A DNA stretch of 64,000 nucleotides from Imbricaverruca yamaguchii (GCA_034440575.1 JAOTOL010001603.1:641001-705000); one strand, 5' to 3'; positions 41,801 through 53,436 are shown, counted from the stretch's first letter. Notes: generated from the letters alone by a model not told the origin. Numbers and translations: made by a program.

Positions 41801-43149
41801 GATGACAAGATAGCAATGCGCAAATGATCGAAGCACCCCTCGTGGTGCAGTTAGTGCGGCTGGCTGATGGCGCTCTCCAGCCATGGTTCATTCTGCGGCT
41901 AACATTTGCATTGTGGCAATAAATCCAGCTGGATACACGGCCCTCAGCACAATAGGCGATGAACAGTATAGATCTCTCAAATGTGTATATACATTTTCCG
42001 TCCACCATTACGACTCCAAAATGAGTGGATGAATGTCAGAAATGCAACCAATGCAAAGGTTGCATTTCTGGTAACATCCCTGACATGCATGACATTTTCC
42101 ACACCCTAACTACCGGAGACACGAAGGACATGTTCAATTGAGAAGAAATTGCACCCTCCCCCGCCCTTAATTATCCGAAATATTCTCATTTTTAGAAGGA
42201 ATATCGGGCGGACAAAATTCCTCAATTTTACGCATATTTCTGGATTAGTAGACACCTCTCCCGTTGGCGAAAATGTTCAAACGGGTCCCTGTTAGCTTCC
42301 TAGCTCAGGGCGAAGTTTTACTTGGGTATGCTCTTAAATAATGCGGCATGGACATCGGATGGTTTTTCGTGACGAGTTTCTTTCAGTTTTAAGTCTTGCA
42401 AATGAAGTGTGCAAATGAGTACCTGGGCACGCACATAAAAAATACCTGAGGAAAGCACGGTGTAGGAAGAAGCAAAAATGAAAAATTAATTAAAGCAAAT
42501 CTAAGGGGCAACCAATGCAGCGAAAACCGAAACCTGGAAACCTCAACAAAAAGCGTACTTCAAGGAAGAAATGATAAAATGATAGACGCACTGCCAGCCA
42601 AGAAGGTACATTATTTCATGCAAACTTCTGAAAGCGAACACAGCTGCTTCTGCCTTCGGAGAGGCGGAATGTCTGTGCAGGGTCGCGGAACACTTGGCCA
42701 CCTGGTGACCGCAGGATGCGGGTGCCACACGGCGGCCAGGTTCCGAGCGGGGCCCATGCGTCCAGCGTGGCCGGCGCCACTAGACGTCGGTTGGGCCGGA
42801 CCTCGTGTCAGATGGTGACAAGTCTGGCGACGCACGCTGACAAATCCAGTGGAGCAGTTGTTACTAGTCGCCGCTGGTGGCCGGCTCGGCAGCGGGGGGC
42901 ACCTGTGGACACTGTGACCTGTGGACACTCTGATGTCACCTCGGCGGCGACGTTTGTTTCCGTCAGTCCGCGTCGCAGCAGGGGGCATGCTCACCAGACA
43001 GTCCTGACGACGCCTGTCGATGCAACACGGCTCTTTGCGACGGACGGCCGAGTCCTGGTGGTCAGCTGACTAGGACGGTCAGCTGGCTCCAGCCATCAGC
43101 TGACGCGGCCAGCGCAAGCGGCCCGCCCGCGAGACGCGGCGGCAGATAC
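41801..43149. other. Unique sequence with one short hairpin
   Basis: Apart from the hairpin at 42,037-42,070 I see no repeat or gene. Composition moves from AT-rich (42.0-42.6 kb) to GC-rich (42.65-43.15 kb). Confidence 0.5.
42037..42070. repeat. 13-bp perfect inverted repeat, 8-nt loop
   Basis: The arms CAGAAATGCAACC and GGTTGCATTTCTG are exact reverse complements around AATGCAAA. The loop repeats part of the arm (ATGCAA). Confidence 0.95.
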
Positions 43150-43315
43150 TGACGTGACTCGCCCTTCACCGGAGATGACTCGCGTGACTCACCCGTTGTC
43201 GATGACTCGCGTGACTCGTCCATCATTGGAAATAACTCGCGTGACTCGCATGTCGCTGGAGATAACTCGCATGGCTCGCCCATCACAGGAGATGCCTCAC
43301 GTGACTCGCGAGGCG
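43150..43315. repeat. 36-bp array, about 5 copies
   Basis: Units share GATGACTCGCGTGACTCGCC or close variants and then CATCA(C/T)(T/A)GGA. Copies have diverged moderately. Confidence 0.85.
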
Positions 43316-43639
43316 GCTGCGACTCACGCAACGGCAAGTGCAGAGTACAAGCAGCACAAAGAAGCTTGGAAGGGGAAAAGGCGATGAACAATCCCCTTCC
43401 CAGTCGATGTGATACGGTTAACGCTAAAGCACCGCTGCTTGAGGTTGGGCGTTCGCCTCGTTTCGCTGCCTTAGGACACTATTATGCCAGTCTGTGGCCG
43501 ATGCCGGGTCTCGACCTGACTGGGGTCGGTCTCGTCGACCGAGCAGCACAGGCTGGCTGACGTGCCGCGCCGACCGCCACCCCGCCGTCGACCGGTGAGT
43601 CAGCCCGGCTCCAGAAATGGAGGCGTCCCATGCGGCGAC
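43316..43639. other. Spacer, nothing supported
   Basis: Short ORFs only. The GC-rich right end leads into the 71-bp array. Confidence 0.5.
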
Positions 43640-44705
43640 CCGGCCGGCGACCGGCACCGACGCCAGTCTCGCTCCGAGGCCGCGCCGGCTGACCGGCCGA
43701 CTGTGCTCTGTCGACCGGCGACAGGCAGCGACGCCAATCCCGCTCCGAGGCCGCGCCGGCTGACCGGCCGACTGTGCTCTGTCGACCGGCGACAGGCAGC
43801 GACGCCAATCCCGCTCCGAGGCCGCGCCGGCTGACCGGCCGACTGTGCTCTGTCGACCGGCGACAGGCGCCGACGCCAGTCTCGCTCCGAGGCCGCGCCG
43901 GCTGACCGGACTCTGTCTGTCGACCGACCGACTATGCTCTGTCGACCGGCGACAGGCACCGACGCCAGTCTCGCTCCCGACACGACCGGCGACAGGCACC
44001 GACCGCTCCGAGGCCGCGCCGGCTGACCGGCCGACTGTGCTCTGTCGACCGGCGACAGGCACCGACGCCAGTCTCGCTCCGAGGCCGCGCCGGCTGACCG
44101 GACTCTGTCTGTCGACCGGCCGACTATGCTCTGTCGACCGGCGACAGGCACCGACGCCAGTCTCGCTCCGAGACAGGGCCGGCTGACCGGACTCTGTCTG
44201 TCGACCGGCCGACTGTGCTCTGTCGACCGGCCGACTATGCTCTGTCGACCGGCGACAGGCACCGACGCCAGTCTCGCTCCGAGGCCGCGCCGGCTGACCA
44301 GACTCTGTCTGTCGACCGGCCGACTATGCTCTGTCGACCGGCGACCGGCACCGACGCCAGTCTCGCTCCGAGGCCGCGCCGGCTGACCGGACTCTGTCGA
44401 CCGGCCGACTATGCTCTGTCGACCGGCGACCGGCACCGACGCCAATCTCGCTCCGAGGCCGGGCCGGCTAGCCGGACTCTGTCTGTCGACCGGCCGACTA
44501 TGCTCTGTCGACCGGCGACAGGCGCCGACGCCAATCCCGCTCCGAGGCCGGGTCGGCTGACCGGACTCTGTCTGTCGACCGGCCGACTGTGCTCTGTCGA
44601 CCGGCCGACTATGCTCTGTCGACCGGCGACCGGCGCCGACGCCAATCTCGCTCCGAGGCCGGGCCGTCCGACCGGACGGGGTCTGTGCTCTGTCGACCGA
44701 CGCGG
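43640..44705. repeat. 71-bp composite array, about 14 copies
   Basis: The base unit contains CTGACCGGCCGACTGTGC, CTGTCGACCGGCGACAG and GACGCCA(A/G)TC(C/T)CGCTCCG plus AGGCCG(C/G)GCCGG. CTGTCG-ACCGG-CGACAG is a perfect 6-bp inverted repeat (43,708-43,724). After about 43,900 many units gain GACTCTGTCTGTCGACC, and some duplicate the CGGCCGACTATGCTCTGTC piece, so units lengthen rightwards. Confidence 0.95.
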
Positions 44706-44768
44706 CACCGACGCCGACCTGACGGCATCGAAAGACGTCGCCTTGTCCGACTGTGGAGGCCTCCTTGC

Positions 44769-44918
44769 TCAGCTAAGCCGAAGCGATAAGATGCTTCACT
44801 CGCCTACGTCATCCGAGCCTGACTTTAACATGGCTGAGCTGGCAAATTATTTTCAGTGGTATGTGACACAGTTTTGTGTCTGTTGGCATTGAGGCATGTC
44901 AGACTAAGTCCGGTAGGT
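44769..44918 (+). repeat. Left arm of a second diverged inverted repeat
   Basis: It starts at CAGCTAAGCCG and shares, in inverted orientation with 45,425-45,572, the blocks GCGATAAGATGCTTCAC, GAGCCTGACTTTAAC, GCAAATTATTTTCAGTG and GGCATGTCAGACT. Translation gives QLSRSDKMLHSPTSSEPDF then NMAELANYF; the partner gives QLSRDDKILHPRASPEPGF then NLAEVANYF. Confidence 0.85.
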
Positions 44919-45424
44919 ATAAGTCAAAGCTTTAGAGTGCAGCTTCTCTATCAAGAATGCCTCCAGTATGGTCCGGCATTATTGTACAGCAGCTACTAAT
45001 ACGTCTAGTCCATCCTTTCTCCACCTTAAACAGCTGAAGCCGAATATCAAGCTATCGACGAAAATACATCGCCTTCTTCCAGCGAAAAAGAACCTACTTG
45101 AGCCTGTTTCACTGCAGTGGTGTTCTCTGCAGTGGGCAGGTTGTACTTAGCTTGGTGCCCGTGCAAATGCTATGAGCACACTCCTGTCTCTCGCTACTAA
45201 TTTTCCTGTTTCACTCCGGAATTTTCACTGCGCCTAAAAACAGATATTTGACCACTATGTGTTACTTTTCACTCGAAATCTTCCCTTTATTCGTAATAAT
45301 TCTCTTAAAATGGGTCCCAGCTAAAAGCCGCGTTGTTCGAGCTTCTTCTCAATGCCCGTGTACTGAAATGCCCTTCCTCGCCGTTTTTTTCACGGACCCG
45401 TCTGGTGTCAGGGGGGCAACAGCT
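44919..45424. other. Spacer between the inverted arms
   Basis: AT-richer than the arms, with no ORF I recognise. If the pair is a transposon, this is where a transposase would lie; none is visible. Confidence 0.5.
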
Positions 45425-45572
45425 GACACCGGCCTCAGTCTGACATGTCCCAATGCCAACCGACACAATACTGTGTCAAATGTCACTAAAAATAATTTGC
45501 TACCTCAGCCAGGTTAAAGCCAGGCTCAGGTGACGCACGCGGGTGAAGTATCTTATCGTCCCGGCTTAGCTG
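45425..45572 (-). repeat. Right arm of the second inverted repeat
   Basis: The inverted partner of 44,769-44,918, about four-fifths identical by eye over about 148 bp. The outer edge is sharp: similarity stops at GGCTTAGCTG (45,563-45,572). The pair spans 804 bp, the size of a non-autonomous DNA transposon or foldback element, but I see no clear target-site duplication. Confidence 0.85.
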
Positions 45573-46561
45573 GCGTGGATTATGTCGCGCCAGGATGTGA
45601 CACGACGACGCTTTTCGGCTCGCGGGTGACATCATTACATAGCCAGCCCCCGCAGCTAATGGCCAAGATAACTTCTGGTCATATCCGCATGGTTGCATTA
45701 GCATCACTCCTAGCTGACACGTGCTGTACGTTGCGATAGACCACCAAGAGCCCGGTCTTCATTTGGGCATATTGGATCAGGCCGGTTACCAGTGGTGCGA
45801 GATAATAGTGGCTTTCATTTTGAGCTGCGCACTGCCTCCCTGGGGGGCCCCGGCGGAGCTGAGGAAAGCTTCCTCTCAGCCAATGCAGAGCACGCATCGC
45901 CTAATGCATCAGACAAAGAGTCTCTTCAGAGGTTCTGTTAGGCAGAGGTGTGTTCAACTCTCCGTCAGCCGCACCCATGAGGCAAGCTACCAAAACGGGC
46001 TGACCGTTCAACTGATTTTGCCACCAATCCATGGACAAGCAGTTCGAAATCCATCAGCAGGTAGGCGCTATTGTTTCGGCCACATTGACGCCTTCGTTGT
46101 GCTCTGGGTATCAATTAGCAAGGCGAAAACTGACCAATAGATAGCCAGGTTAGAATGACCCCATCCCTGATGCTCCAGAATCTACACGACGAGTGCACTT
46201 ATGCTAGACAAATATGTTGCGTAAGACGCATTCATAAAACTGATTGTGAAAAAGATACACTATGAATCTGCATAGAGGCATGTGCCTCCTGGGTCATGAA
46301 TATCTAAGCATTGTGGCGGAATGCTTCGTCGCAGTGGCCCGACCACTCAGAGAAAGCACCTCAAGAGAGGTTGGAAATTTTGCGGCCAGCTGACTAATTC
46401 CGTGCAATAACTCATGGTGCCATTCAGTTCGGCACCCTGCTATCAATAGCCACCCACCGATGCAGACGTACTCATGAATAACTCGCATATAAGGTTGGGC
46501 AGCGTGAACAACACAGTGCTATCTGACCGCCATGCCATTACTCGGAGACGGTGCAATAGCA
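45573..46561. other. Unique sequence, nothing supported
   Basis: Short ORFs only. A 139-codon plus-strand ORF (45,721-46,140) lacks recognisable motifs. Confidence 0.45.
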
Positions 46562-47212
46562 GCCCGATATGTGTCCCGTCACAACAGACTGCTGCTGCAG
46601 TCAGTTCTCCCTCTGCAGCCCAATATGCGTCCCGTCACAACAGACTGCTGCTGCAGTCAGTTCTCCCCTCCAGCACTAGATGCTCCTCGTCACAACAGAC
46701 TGCTGCTGCAGTCAGTTCTCCCCTCCAGCACTAGATGCTCCTCGTCACAACAGACTGCTGCTGCAGTCAGTTCTCCCTCTGCAGCCCAATATGCGTCCCG
46801 TCACAACAGACTGCTGCTGCAGTCAGTTCTCCCCTCCAGCACTAGATGCTCCTCGTCACAACAGACTGCTGCTGCAGTCAGTTCTCCCCTCCAGCACTAG
46901 ATGCTCCTCGTCACAACAGACTGCTGCTGCAGTCAGTTCTCCCTCTGCAGCCCAATTTGCGTCCCGTCACAACAGACTGCTGCTGCAGTCAGTTCTCCCT
47001 CTGCAGCCCAATATGCGTCCCGTCACAACAGACTGATCCTGCAGTCAATTCTCCCTCTGCAGCCCAATATGCGTCCCGTCACAACAGACTGCTGCTGCAG
47101 TCAGTTCTCCCTCTGCAGCCCAATATGCGTCCCGTCACAACAGACTGATCCTGCAGTCAATTCTCCCTCTGCAGCCAGATATGTGTCCCGTCACAACAGA
47201 CTGCTGCTGCAG
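46562..47212. repeat. 55/56-bp array of two unit types, about 12 copies
   Basis: All units share GTCACAACAGACTGCTGCTG and CAGTCAGTTCTCCC. One type continues with TCTGCAGCCCAATATGCGTC, the other with CTCCAGCACTAGATGCTC. The order starts type 1, 1, 2, 2, 1, 2, 2, 1 and then becomes all type 1, with an altered CTGATCCTGCAGTCAATTC version in alternating positions. GACTGC-TGCT-GCAGTC is a perfect 6-bp inverted repeat (46,587-46,602). Confidence 0.96.
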
Positions 47213-47304
47213 GTGTACGGCCGTGGTTTGTCGTCATGCATCCCCCGCCATGGCCACAGTACTCAACCAACAAGCGTCGTCCGCCATCTATGCTACAAAC
47301 CAAC

Positions 47305-47512
47305 TTCATCCAAGGCATATTCAAGGAATCGAAGGCACATCTCCCCAAATCAAAGGATATTCCCGCAATCGAAGGAATATCATCTCAATATACGGCATAT
47401 CTTCTCGATGCAAGGTCCATCCTCCAAATCCAAGGCATATTATCTCGATCCAAGGTCCATCCTCTTAATCCAAGGCATATTATCTCGATCCAAAACATAG
47501 CCTCTCAATAGT
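47305..47512. repeat. About 20-bp degenerate array becoming a 41-bp repeat
   Basis: Words such as AATCCAAGGCATATTATCTC and GATCCAAGGTCCATCCTC recur. The left part is a diverged run of units of about 20 bp; the right part contains two nearly identical 41-bp dimers. Confidence 0.8.
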
Positions 47513-48517
47513 GTTGCATTCCTGATAGGTAATTGAGCTCGGTGCTCAGCAACGACCTCAATCTATCAGATCCTGACTGGCCAGGAATCCACAACATCTG
47601 ACATTTTTACACTGTACTAAAAGCCGCTTGTGGTGGGTCCTGACAGTTTGATACGCCACCTCATGCTGTCTGATCCAGCTTGGAGCAAGCCCGGGAGAGG
47701 TGGCGGATTGCAGGCAGGTTGGGGTTGTTTCCTCCGAAAATGTGTTAATTTTCGCATCAACCCTATGGTAAATAATGCATTTAAAATGTTTGCTTCACCT
47801 CCACCCGCCAAGCGGGACGACACCGCCTTTCGAGTCCTCTTGTCTAGCCTGTTGACAACTACTGCAAATATTATTTCTCGGTAGCGTATGGCGTTGGCGA
47901 CAATTCCTTGTGACTCCGGTGACAAATTTGGTCTTCTCAAGGAACCGTTGGCTGGGAATTGTGATGCCTGGTGAAAAAGCAAACTACACATATTGGATCG
48001 GGGGTGGGGATGGAGTACTACAATTGTGGTTTCGAAATCCGACCACTTTCGGCTTAAAAGGAGGCTATATTTTGCCTGCTTTCAATATTCGTCTATGCGA
48101 TAAAATTAGTCCCCGGATTTTCCTTGAGCCGTCTCGGCATTTATTGACCTCTGAGGGCTGCGCCACTCAGCGGGGCTGCTCAGTGTAGATGGATCATCAC
48201 GCCGGCAGCATTACTCAGCGCTATAATTTTCCACCGACATGTTTTCGCCATGACAGGGCGACCGGTCCGTCCAGTTTGGAAACTGGGCCCATCTGCACCG
48301 TTGTCGCGCGGCAGCGCAGTTTAGGGCATTTCCTGCACGGCGGCCACACAGGTCACCCAGCTGTCCATGCGACGGTCACGAGCGGCACAGTGCGAGTCAC
48401 GAGCGTGGTGTTCGGCATCACGACTTCCACACTCCAGGGCACCGGCACGGCGCCTGTGCTGTGTGGTGAGGCGCCACAGCAGACTGTCTGGGACGGCATA
48501 GGGGCACTGGACAATGT
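47513..48517. other. Unique sequence, nothing supported
   Basis: A 124-codon minus-strand ORF (47,617-47,991) is not recognisable. There is no tandem structure. Confidence 0.45.
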
Positions 48518-49664
48518 CATCAGAGCTCGCGGTCGTCATCAGAACTCGCGGTCGTCAGCAGAGCTCGCGGTCGTCATCAGAGCCCGACGACCCCCATCAG
48601 AGCTCGCGGTCATCATCAGAGCTCGACGACGTCATAAGAGCTCGCGGTCGTCATCAGAGCTCGCGGTCGTCATCAGAGCTCGCGGTCGTCATCAGAGCTC
48701 GCGGTCGTCATCAGAGCCCGACGACGCCCGCCGTATCTCGCGGTCATCATCAGAGCCCGGTGACGCCCGCTGTAACTCGCGGTCATCATCAGAGCCCGGT
48801 GACGCCCGCTGTAACTCGCGGTCGTCATCAGAGCCCGGTGACGCCCGCTGTAACTCGCGGTCATCATCAGAGCCCGGTGACGCCCGCCGTATCTCGCGGT
48901 CGTCATCAGAGCCCGGTGACGCCCGCTGTAACTCGCGGTCGTCATCAGAGCCCGGTGACGCCCGCTGTAACTCGCGGTCATCATCAGAGCCCGGTGACGC
49001 CCGCTGTAACTCGCGGTCGTCATCAGAGCCCGGTGACGCCCGCCGTATCTCGCGGTCATCATCAGAGCCCGGTGACGCCCGCTGTAACTCGCGGTCATCA
49101 TAAGAGCCCGGTGACGCCCGCTGTAACTCGCGGTCATCATCAGAGCCCGGTGACGCCCGCTGTAACTCGCGGTCGTCATCAGAGCCCGACGACGCCCGCC
49201 GTATCTCGCGGTCGTCATCAGAGCCCGGTGACGCCCGCTGTAACTCGCGGTCATCATCAGAGCCCGGTGACGCCCGCTGTAACTCGCGGTCATCATCAGA
49301 GCCCGGTGACGCCCGCTGTAACTCGCGGTCATCATCAGAGCCCGGTGACGCCCGCTGTAACTCGCGGTCATCATCAGAGCCCGGTGACGCCCGCTGTAAC
49401 TCGCGGTCGTCATCAGAGCCCGGTGACGCCCGCCGTATCTCGCGGTCGTCATCAGAGCCCGACGACGCCCGCCGTATCTCGCGGTCGTCATCAGAGCCCG
49501 GTGACGCCCGCTGTAACTCGCGGTCATCATCAGAGCCCGGTGACGCCCGCTGTAACTCGCGGTCGTCATCAGAGCCCGGTGACGCCCGCTGTAACTCGCG
49601 GTCATCATCAGAGCCCGGTGACGCCCGCTGTAACTCGCGGTCGTCATCAGAGCCCGGTGACGCC
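48518..49664. repeat. 19-bp array passing into a 39-bp composite array
   Basis: The left edge (48,518-48,715) is built from CTCGCGGTCGTCATCAGAG, 19 bp. From about 48,720 each unit is 39 bp: that 19-mer (GTC(G/A)TCATC versions) plus CCC(G/A)(G/A)(T/C)GACGCCCGC(T/C)GTA(A/T). There are about 24 composite copies. The period is divisible by three, so ORFs over 300 codons stay open on both strands and are artefacts. Confidence 0.97.
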
Positions 49665-49913
49665 GTCGGCGCTGGTCGCTGGCACACCCGGACCCTGCAT
49701 CCGGCGGCCGTTCGATTCACGCGCGAAAGCTATCTGCACATCGGTCAGCAGCGTCGGGCGATGTCAGTTGCGAGCTTCTGCCCATCCTGGCAGTGGGGGA
49801 CAGGCTGCTGGAGCTGGTCTTCGAAGATTACTGACCTACTGTGGAATGGGAGTGTGCATGGTACGTCTTAGACATCACTCTACCGGCCACATAGTGTGTC
49901 GGAATCTTCCAAG
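49665..49913. other. Spacer, nothing supported
   Basis: GC-rich, then mixed sequence between the 39-bp array and a direct repeat. Confidence 0.5.
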
Positions 49914-50247
49914 TCTGAGTCGAGAACTCAGATATTTCTCACCAATGTCTAACTGCTCTCGCATTCTGTCCTAATAAGGTGAGAGGAATGTTGAATGTAT
50001 GTCATACTGAGGCGCAGCCAAGGTGGTGAGCCCCCTCCCCCTTGCTAAAAGATATTACACCAGATGAAAGAAATTCTGACTCGAGGAGGCAGATATTTCT
50101 CACCAACGTCAGACTGTATCTCGCATTCTGACCCTATAACGTAAGAGGAATGTTTTATGTATGGCAAACAAAGAGCACCCAAGGGGATGAGGCCCCGTCC
50201 CCCGAGTAGAAACATTACAATGCATCAAATAAGGATTTTTTTAGATT
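49914..50247. repeat. 161-bp direct repeat, two diverged copies
   Basis: CAGATATTTCTCACCAA occurs at 49,929 and 50,090. Both copies continue with TCTCGCATTCTG, AGAGGAATGTT and CC(T/G)CCCCC tracts in the same order. Confidence 0.85.
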
Positions 50248-50847
50248 ATTACCATGACAAAATAGACAGTTTCGGCGTGCTTTGCGCGCTGTAAGCGGCC
50301 TCGGTAAACTCGTATTTGTATTCCGGTCGGCCACGGTTAAAAAAAAATCCCGGTTTACATACTTACACAATTAAAAAATTGTACAACCCATACAATACCA
50401 TATAGTGTAACAAAAGTATTGCATGATACACAAATGAGATTGTCATCTCTGCACGCCAATTTCCTTGAAGGCTCTGTCTTCATTGAACCTGTTATGTTCA
50501 GAATCGGTGTGCTATTAAAGAAAAGGCTAGCTGAAGCTAACATATATCATTCGCAGTTGTGCTATCAAGTACATCTGCGTCAAAGTCGCACATATCTGGT
50601 GCCGGTTAGCGAGCCGTTACACTGGCCTGTGTCGGGCCAATTTGCATCTGTCTCACGAACATTGGTGAAAGTTTTATATTTGGAGAGAAAAAAATATCCT
50701 GGAGCCCCATCATGTATGGTCACTGGCAGCAACTGATCATTTCACCCCGGTGTGTGCACTTGTTTAGTTGCTATGCCTATTTGAAGCGGTGAGGCCGATA
50801 CCAGCTCGGCTCGGACAGTAGACGTCTGTTGATTTGCGGCCTGATGG
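50248..50847. other. Unique AT-richer sequence
   Basis: No gene or repeat is supported. Confidence 0.5.
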
Positions 50848-51035
50848 ACGGAGGCCAGGCTGACGGTCGGCTGCCGGGCTGACGGTCGCTCGCCAGGCTG
50901 ACGGTCGCTTGCCAGGCTGACGGTCGGCCGCCAGGCTGACGGTCGGCCGCCAGGCTGACGGAGGGCCGCCGGGCTGACGGTCGGCTGCCGGGCTGACGGT
51001 CGCTCGCCAGGCTGACCGACGGCCGCCGGGCTGGA
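50848..51035. repeat. 19-bp array, about 10 copies
   Basis: Units are GACGGTCG(C/G)(T/C)(C/T)GCC(A/G)GGCT with a 19-bp step (50,881 and 50,900). CGGCCG is palindromic in half the units. Confidence 0.93.
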
Positions 51036-51339
51036 TTCGGGCTCCACACTCACAGAGTGCCGAGTGTTGGGGACCACTCGCGACAGTCGCGTGACCCCTC
51101 GGTCGATGTGTGCTCGAGAGCACCTCTCGCGGGGGTGCTACCACCTCAGTGGGTCGGCACCGTGATGGAGGAGCGGCCGGCAGGTGGGTCACGCACGAGG
51201 AGAATCTGGGCCAGGACCGTCGGTATTGTGCCATTTCTGCTGACCTTGGCCAAGGCTGCACTGCCAGCAATTGAGCAGCTGCCGTCGGAATGCCATTGGA
51301 CCCTGGCAATGCGCCGGTATGCTGTAATGCATCGTGGTG
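51036..51339. other. Spacer, nothing supported
   Basis: Short GC-rich ORFs lead into the next array. Confidence 0.5.
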
Positions 51340-52350
51340 CATTACTGGCCGGTACCGGCCGGTACCTGTCGTGGGACGTGGTGCACTACTGGCCAGTACC
51401 GGCAGGTACCTGTCGTGGGACGTGGTGCACTACTGGCCAGTACCGGCAGATAGGGCCCAGGTATCTGTCATGGGACGTGGTGCACTACTGGCCGGTACCG
51501 GCCGGTACCTGTCGTGGGACGTGGTGCACTACTGGCCAGTACCGGCAGGTACCTGTCGTGGGACGTGGTGCACTACTGGTTGGTACCGACAGGTACCTGT
51601 CGTGGGACGTGGTGCACTACTGGCCGGTACCGGCCGGTACCTGTCGTGGGACGTGGTGCACTACTGGCCGGTACCGACAGGTACCTGTCGTGGGACGTGG
51701 TGCACTACTGGCCAGTACCGGCAGGTACCTGTCGTGGGACGTGGTGCACTACTGGTTGGTACCGACAGGTACCTGTCGTGGGACGTGGTGCACTACTGGC
51801 CAGTACCGTCAGGCACCTGTCGTGGGACGTGGTGCACTACTGGCCAGTACCGGCAGGTACCTGTCGTGGGACGTGGTGCACTACTGGCCGGTACCGGCAG
51901 GTAGAGCCCAGGTATCTGTCGTGGGACGTGGTGCACTACTGGCCGGTACCGGCAGGTAGGGCCCAGGTGTCTGTCGTGGGACGTGGTGCACTACTGGCCG
52001 GTACCGGCAGGTGGGGCCCAGGTATCTGTCGTGGGACGTGGTGCACTACTGGCCGGTACCGGCAGGTAGGGCCCAGGTATCTGTCGTGGGACGTGGTGCA
52101 CTACTGGCCGGTACCGGCAGGTAGGGCCCAGGTACCTGTCGTGGGACGTGGTGCACTACTGGCCAGTACCGGCAGGTAGGGCCCAGGTACTTGTCGTGGG
52201 ACGTCGTGCACTACTGGCCAGTACCGGCAGGTAGGGCCCAGGTACCTGTCGTGGGACGTGGTTCACTACTGGCCGGTACCGGCTGGTGGGGCCCAGGTAC
52301 CTGTCGTGGGACGTGGTGCACTACTGGCTGGTACCGGCCGGCGCACTAAA
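51340..52350. repeat. 44/52-bp array, about 21 copies, with 12-16-bp palindromes
   Basis: The unit contains GGTACCTGTCGTGGGACGTG, GTGCACTACTGG and CC(G/A)GTACCGGCA. GCCGGTACCGGC is a 12-bp perfect palindrome, and where GACAG precedes GGTACC the junction makes CGACAGGTACCTGTCG, a 16-bp perfect palindrome (51,587-51,602). The right half uses a longer unit with an extra TAGGGCCCAGG. Confidence 0.97.
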
Positions 52351-53436
52351 CCCAATTAGATGGCGGACGGGCTGCAGATATCGTCACAACCAAACTGAAA
52401 TGCCGATGACGATGCGTGGGGGCCGACACGAAGGCATATCTTCAACAGTCATCTATCTATCATGTCATCTATCTATCATACCTTCCACAGTCATCCCCGT
52501 CAAGGGTTCGCACAAACAGCCTGAGGTACCTGCAGCTCTCAACAATCAAACGCACGTTTCGAGCTGCATGCGGTGCGGAAGCGGCCATCCGACTTTGTGA
52601 AGCATGACAACAATTAACAATTGAACGACAAATGTTCAGTAAACGTTTCAACAGTGATCGGATCGATAAGCTGGCCTCGGGTGGTACTGCGGAAATTTAA
52701 GCACACCAAATCGATCGCAGTGTGGCCGACACCAGTTTCCAACACGTGACATGCCGCTTAGCTCGTCACGGCCGACTTCAGAGCCAGATACACTCATCCC
52801 TCTGAAATCTTCAAGACATATAAATTTTTGAAATCTTCAAGAAATCTTCAAGACAGAAATCTTCAGAGGGTCAGCCTTCGCTCTGATATCTCCAAGACAG
52901 AGGGGTACCTCACCCCTAGGATCCCCAAGGCAGAAGGCACCCCTCCCGAGATTGGTGGGAATCACCCTCCCCTTGAGACCTTACATTCTGCGCGTACCAT
53001 GTATGACGATCAGGACCAAATCCAGAGGGGAATCACAGGACTATATCTCCCAACTCCTGGCCGATCCAGAAAACCATACCATACCATACCATACCATACC
53101 ATACCATACCATAGGACTCTTTGAGCCCTGAGCTGCTGGAAGAGTTCCGCAAAATGTATCTTTTCTCCTCTGAAGGGAATCAGAACCAACACACACCCGA
53201 TTTTCCCCTGAAATACGGCCTACGGTTGTAGGCCGGACCTTATTGAATCACTTTTTACACTTTTTACACTTTTTTACACTTGCTTCCAACCCACACTTTT
53301 GCTCCCTTCTCGACGAAATCCTCCATTCGTCCCCGGCGGGGTTGCATGATAGACATGCGCCAAAGACGATACACGCATCAGCGTCACTCGTCGCCCTGGT
53401 GAACGAATGTGCGGCAGTCCGGCTGTGAGGCGCGCG
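52351..53436. other. Unique sequence with small microsatellites
   Basis: ATCTATC repeats near 52,452-52,480, an AAATCTTCAAGA-type repeat at 52,806-52,868, a (CCATA)n run of about seven units at 53,079-53,114, and a TTTTTACAC repeat at 53,250-53,280. No gene is visible. Confidence 0.6.
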
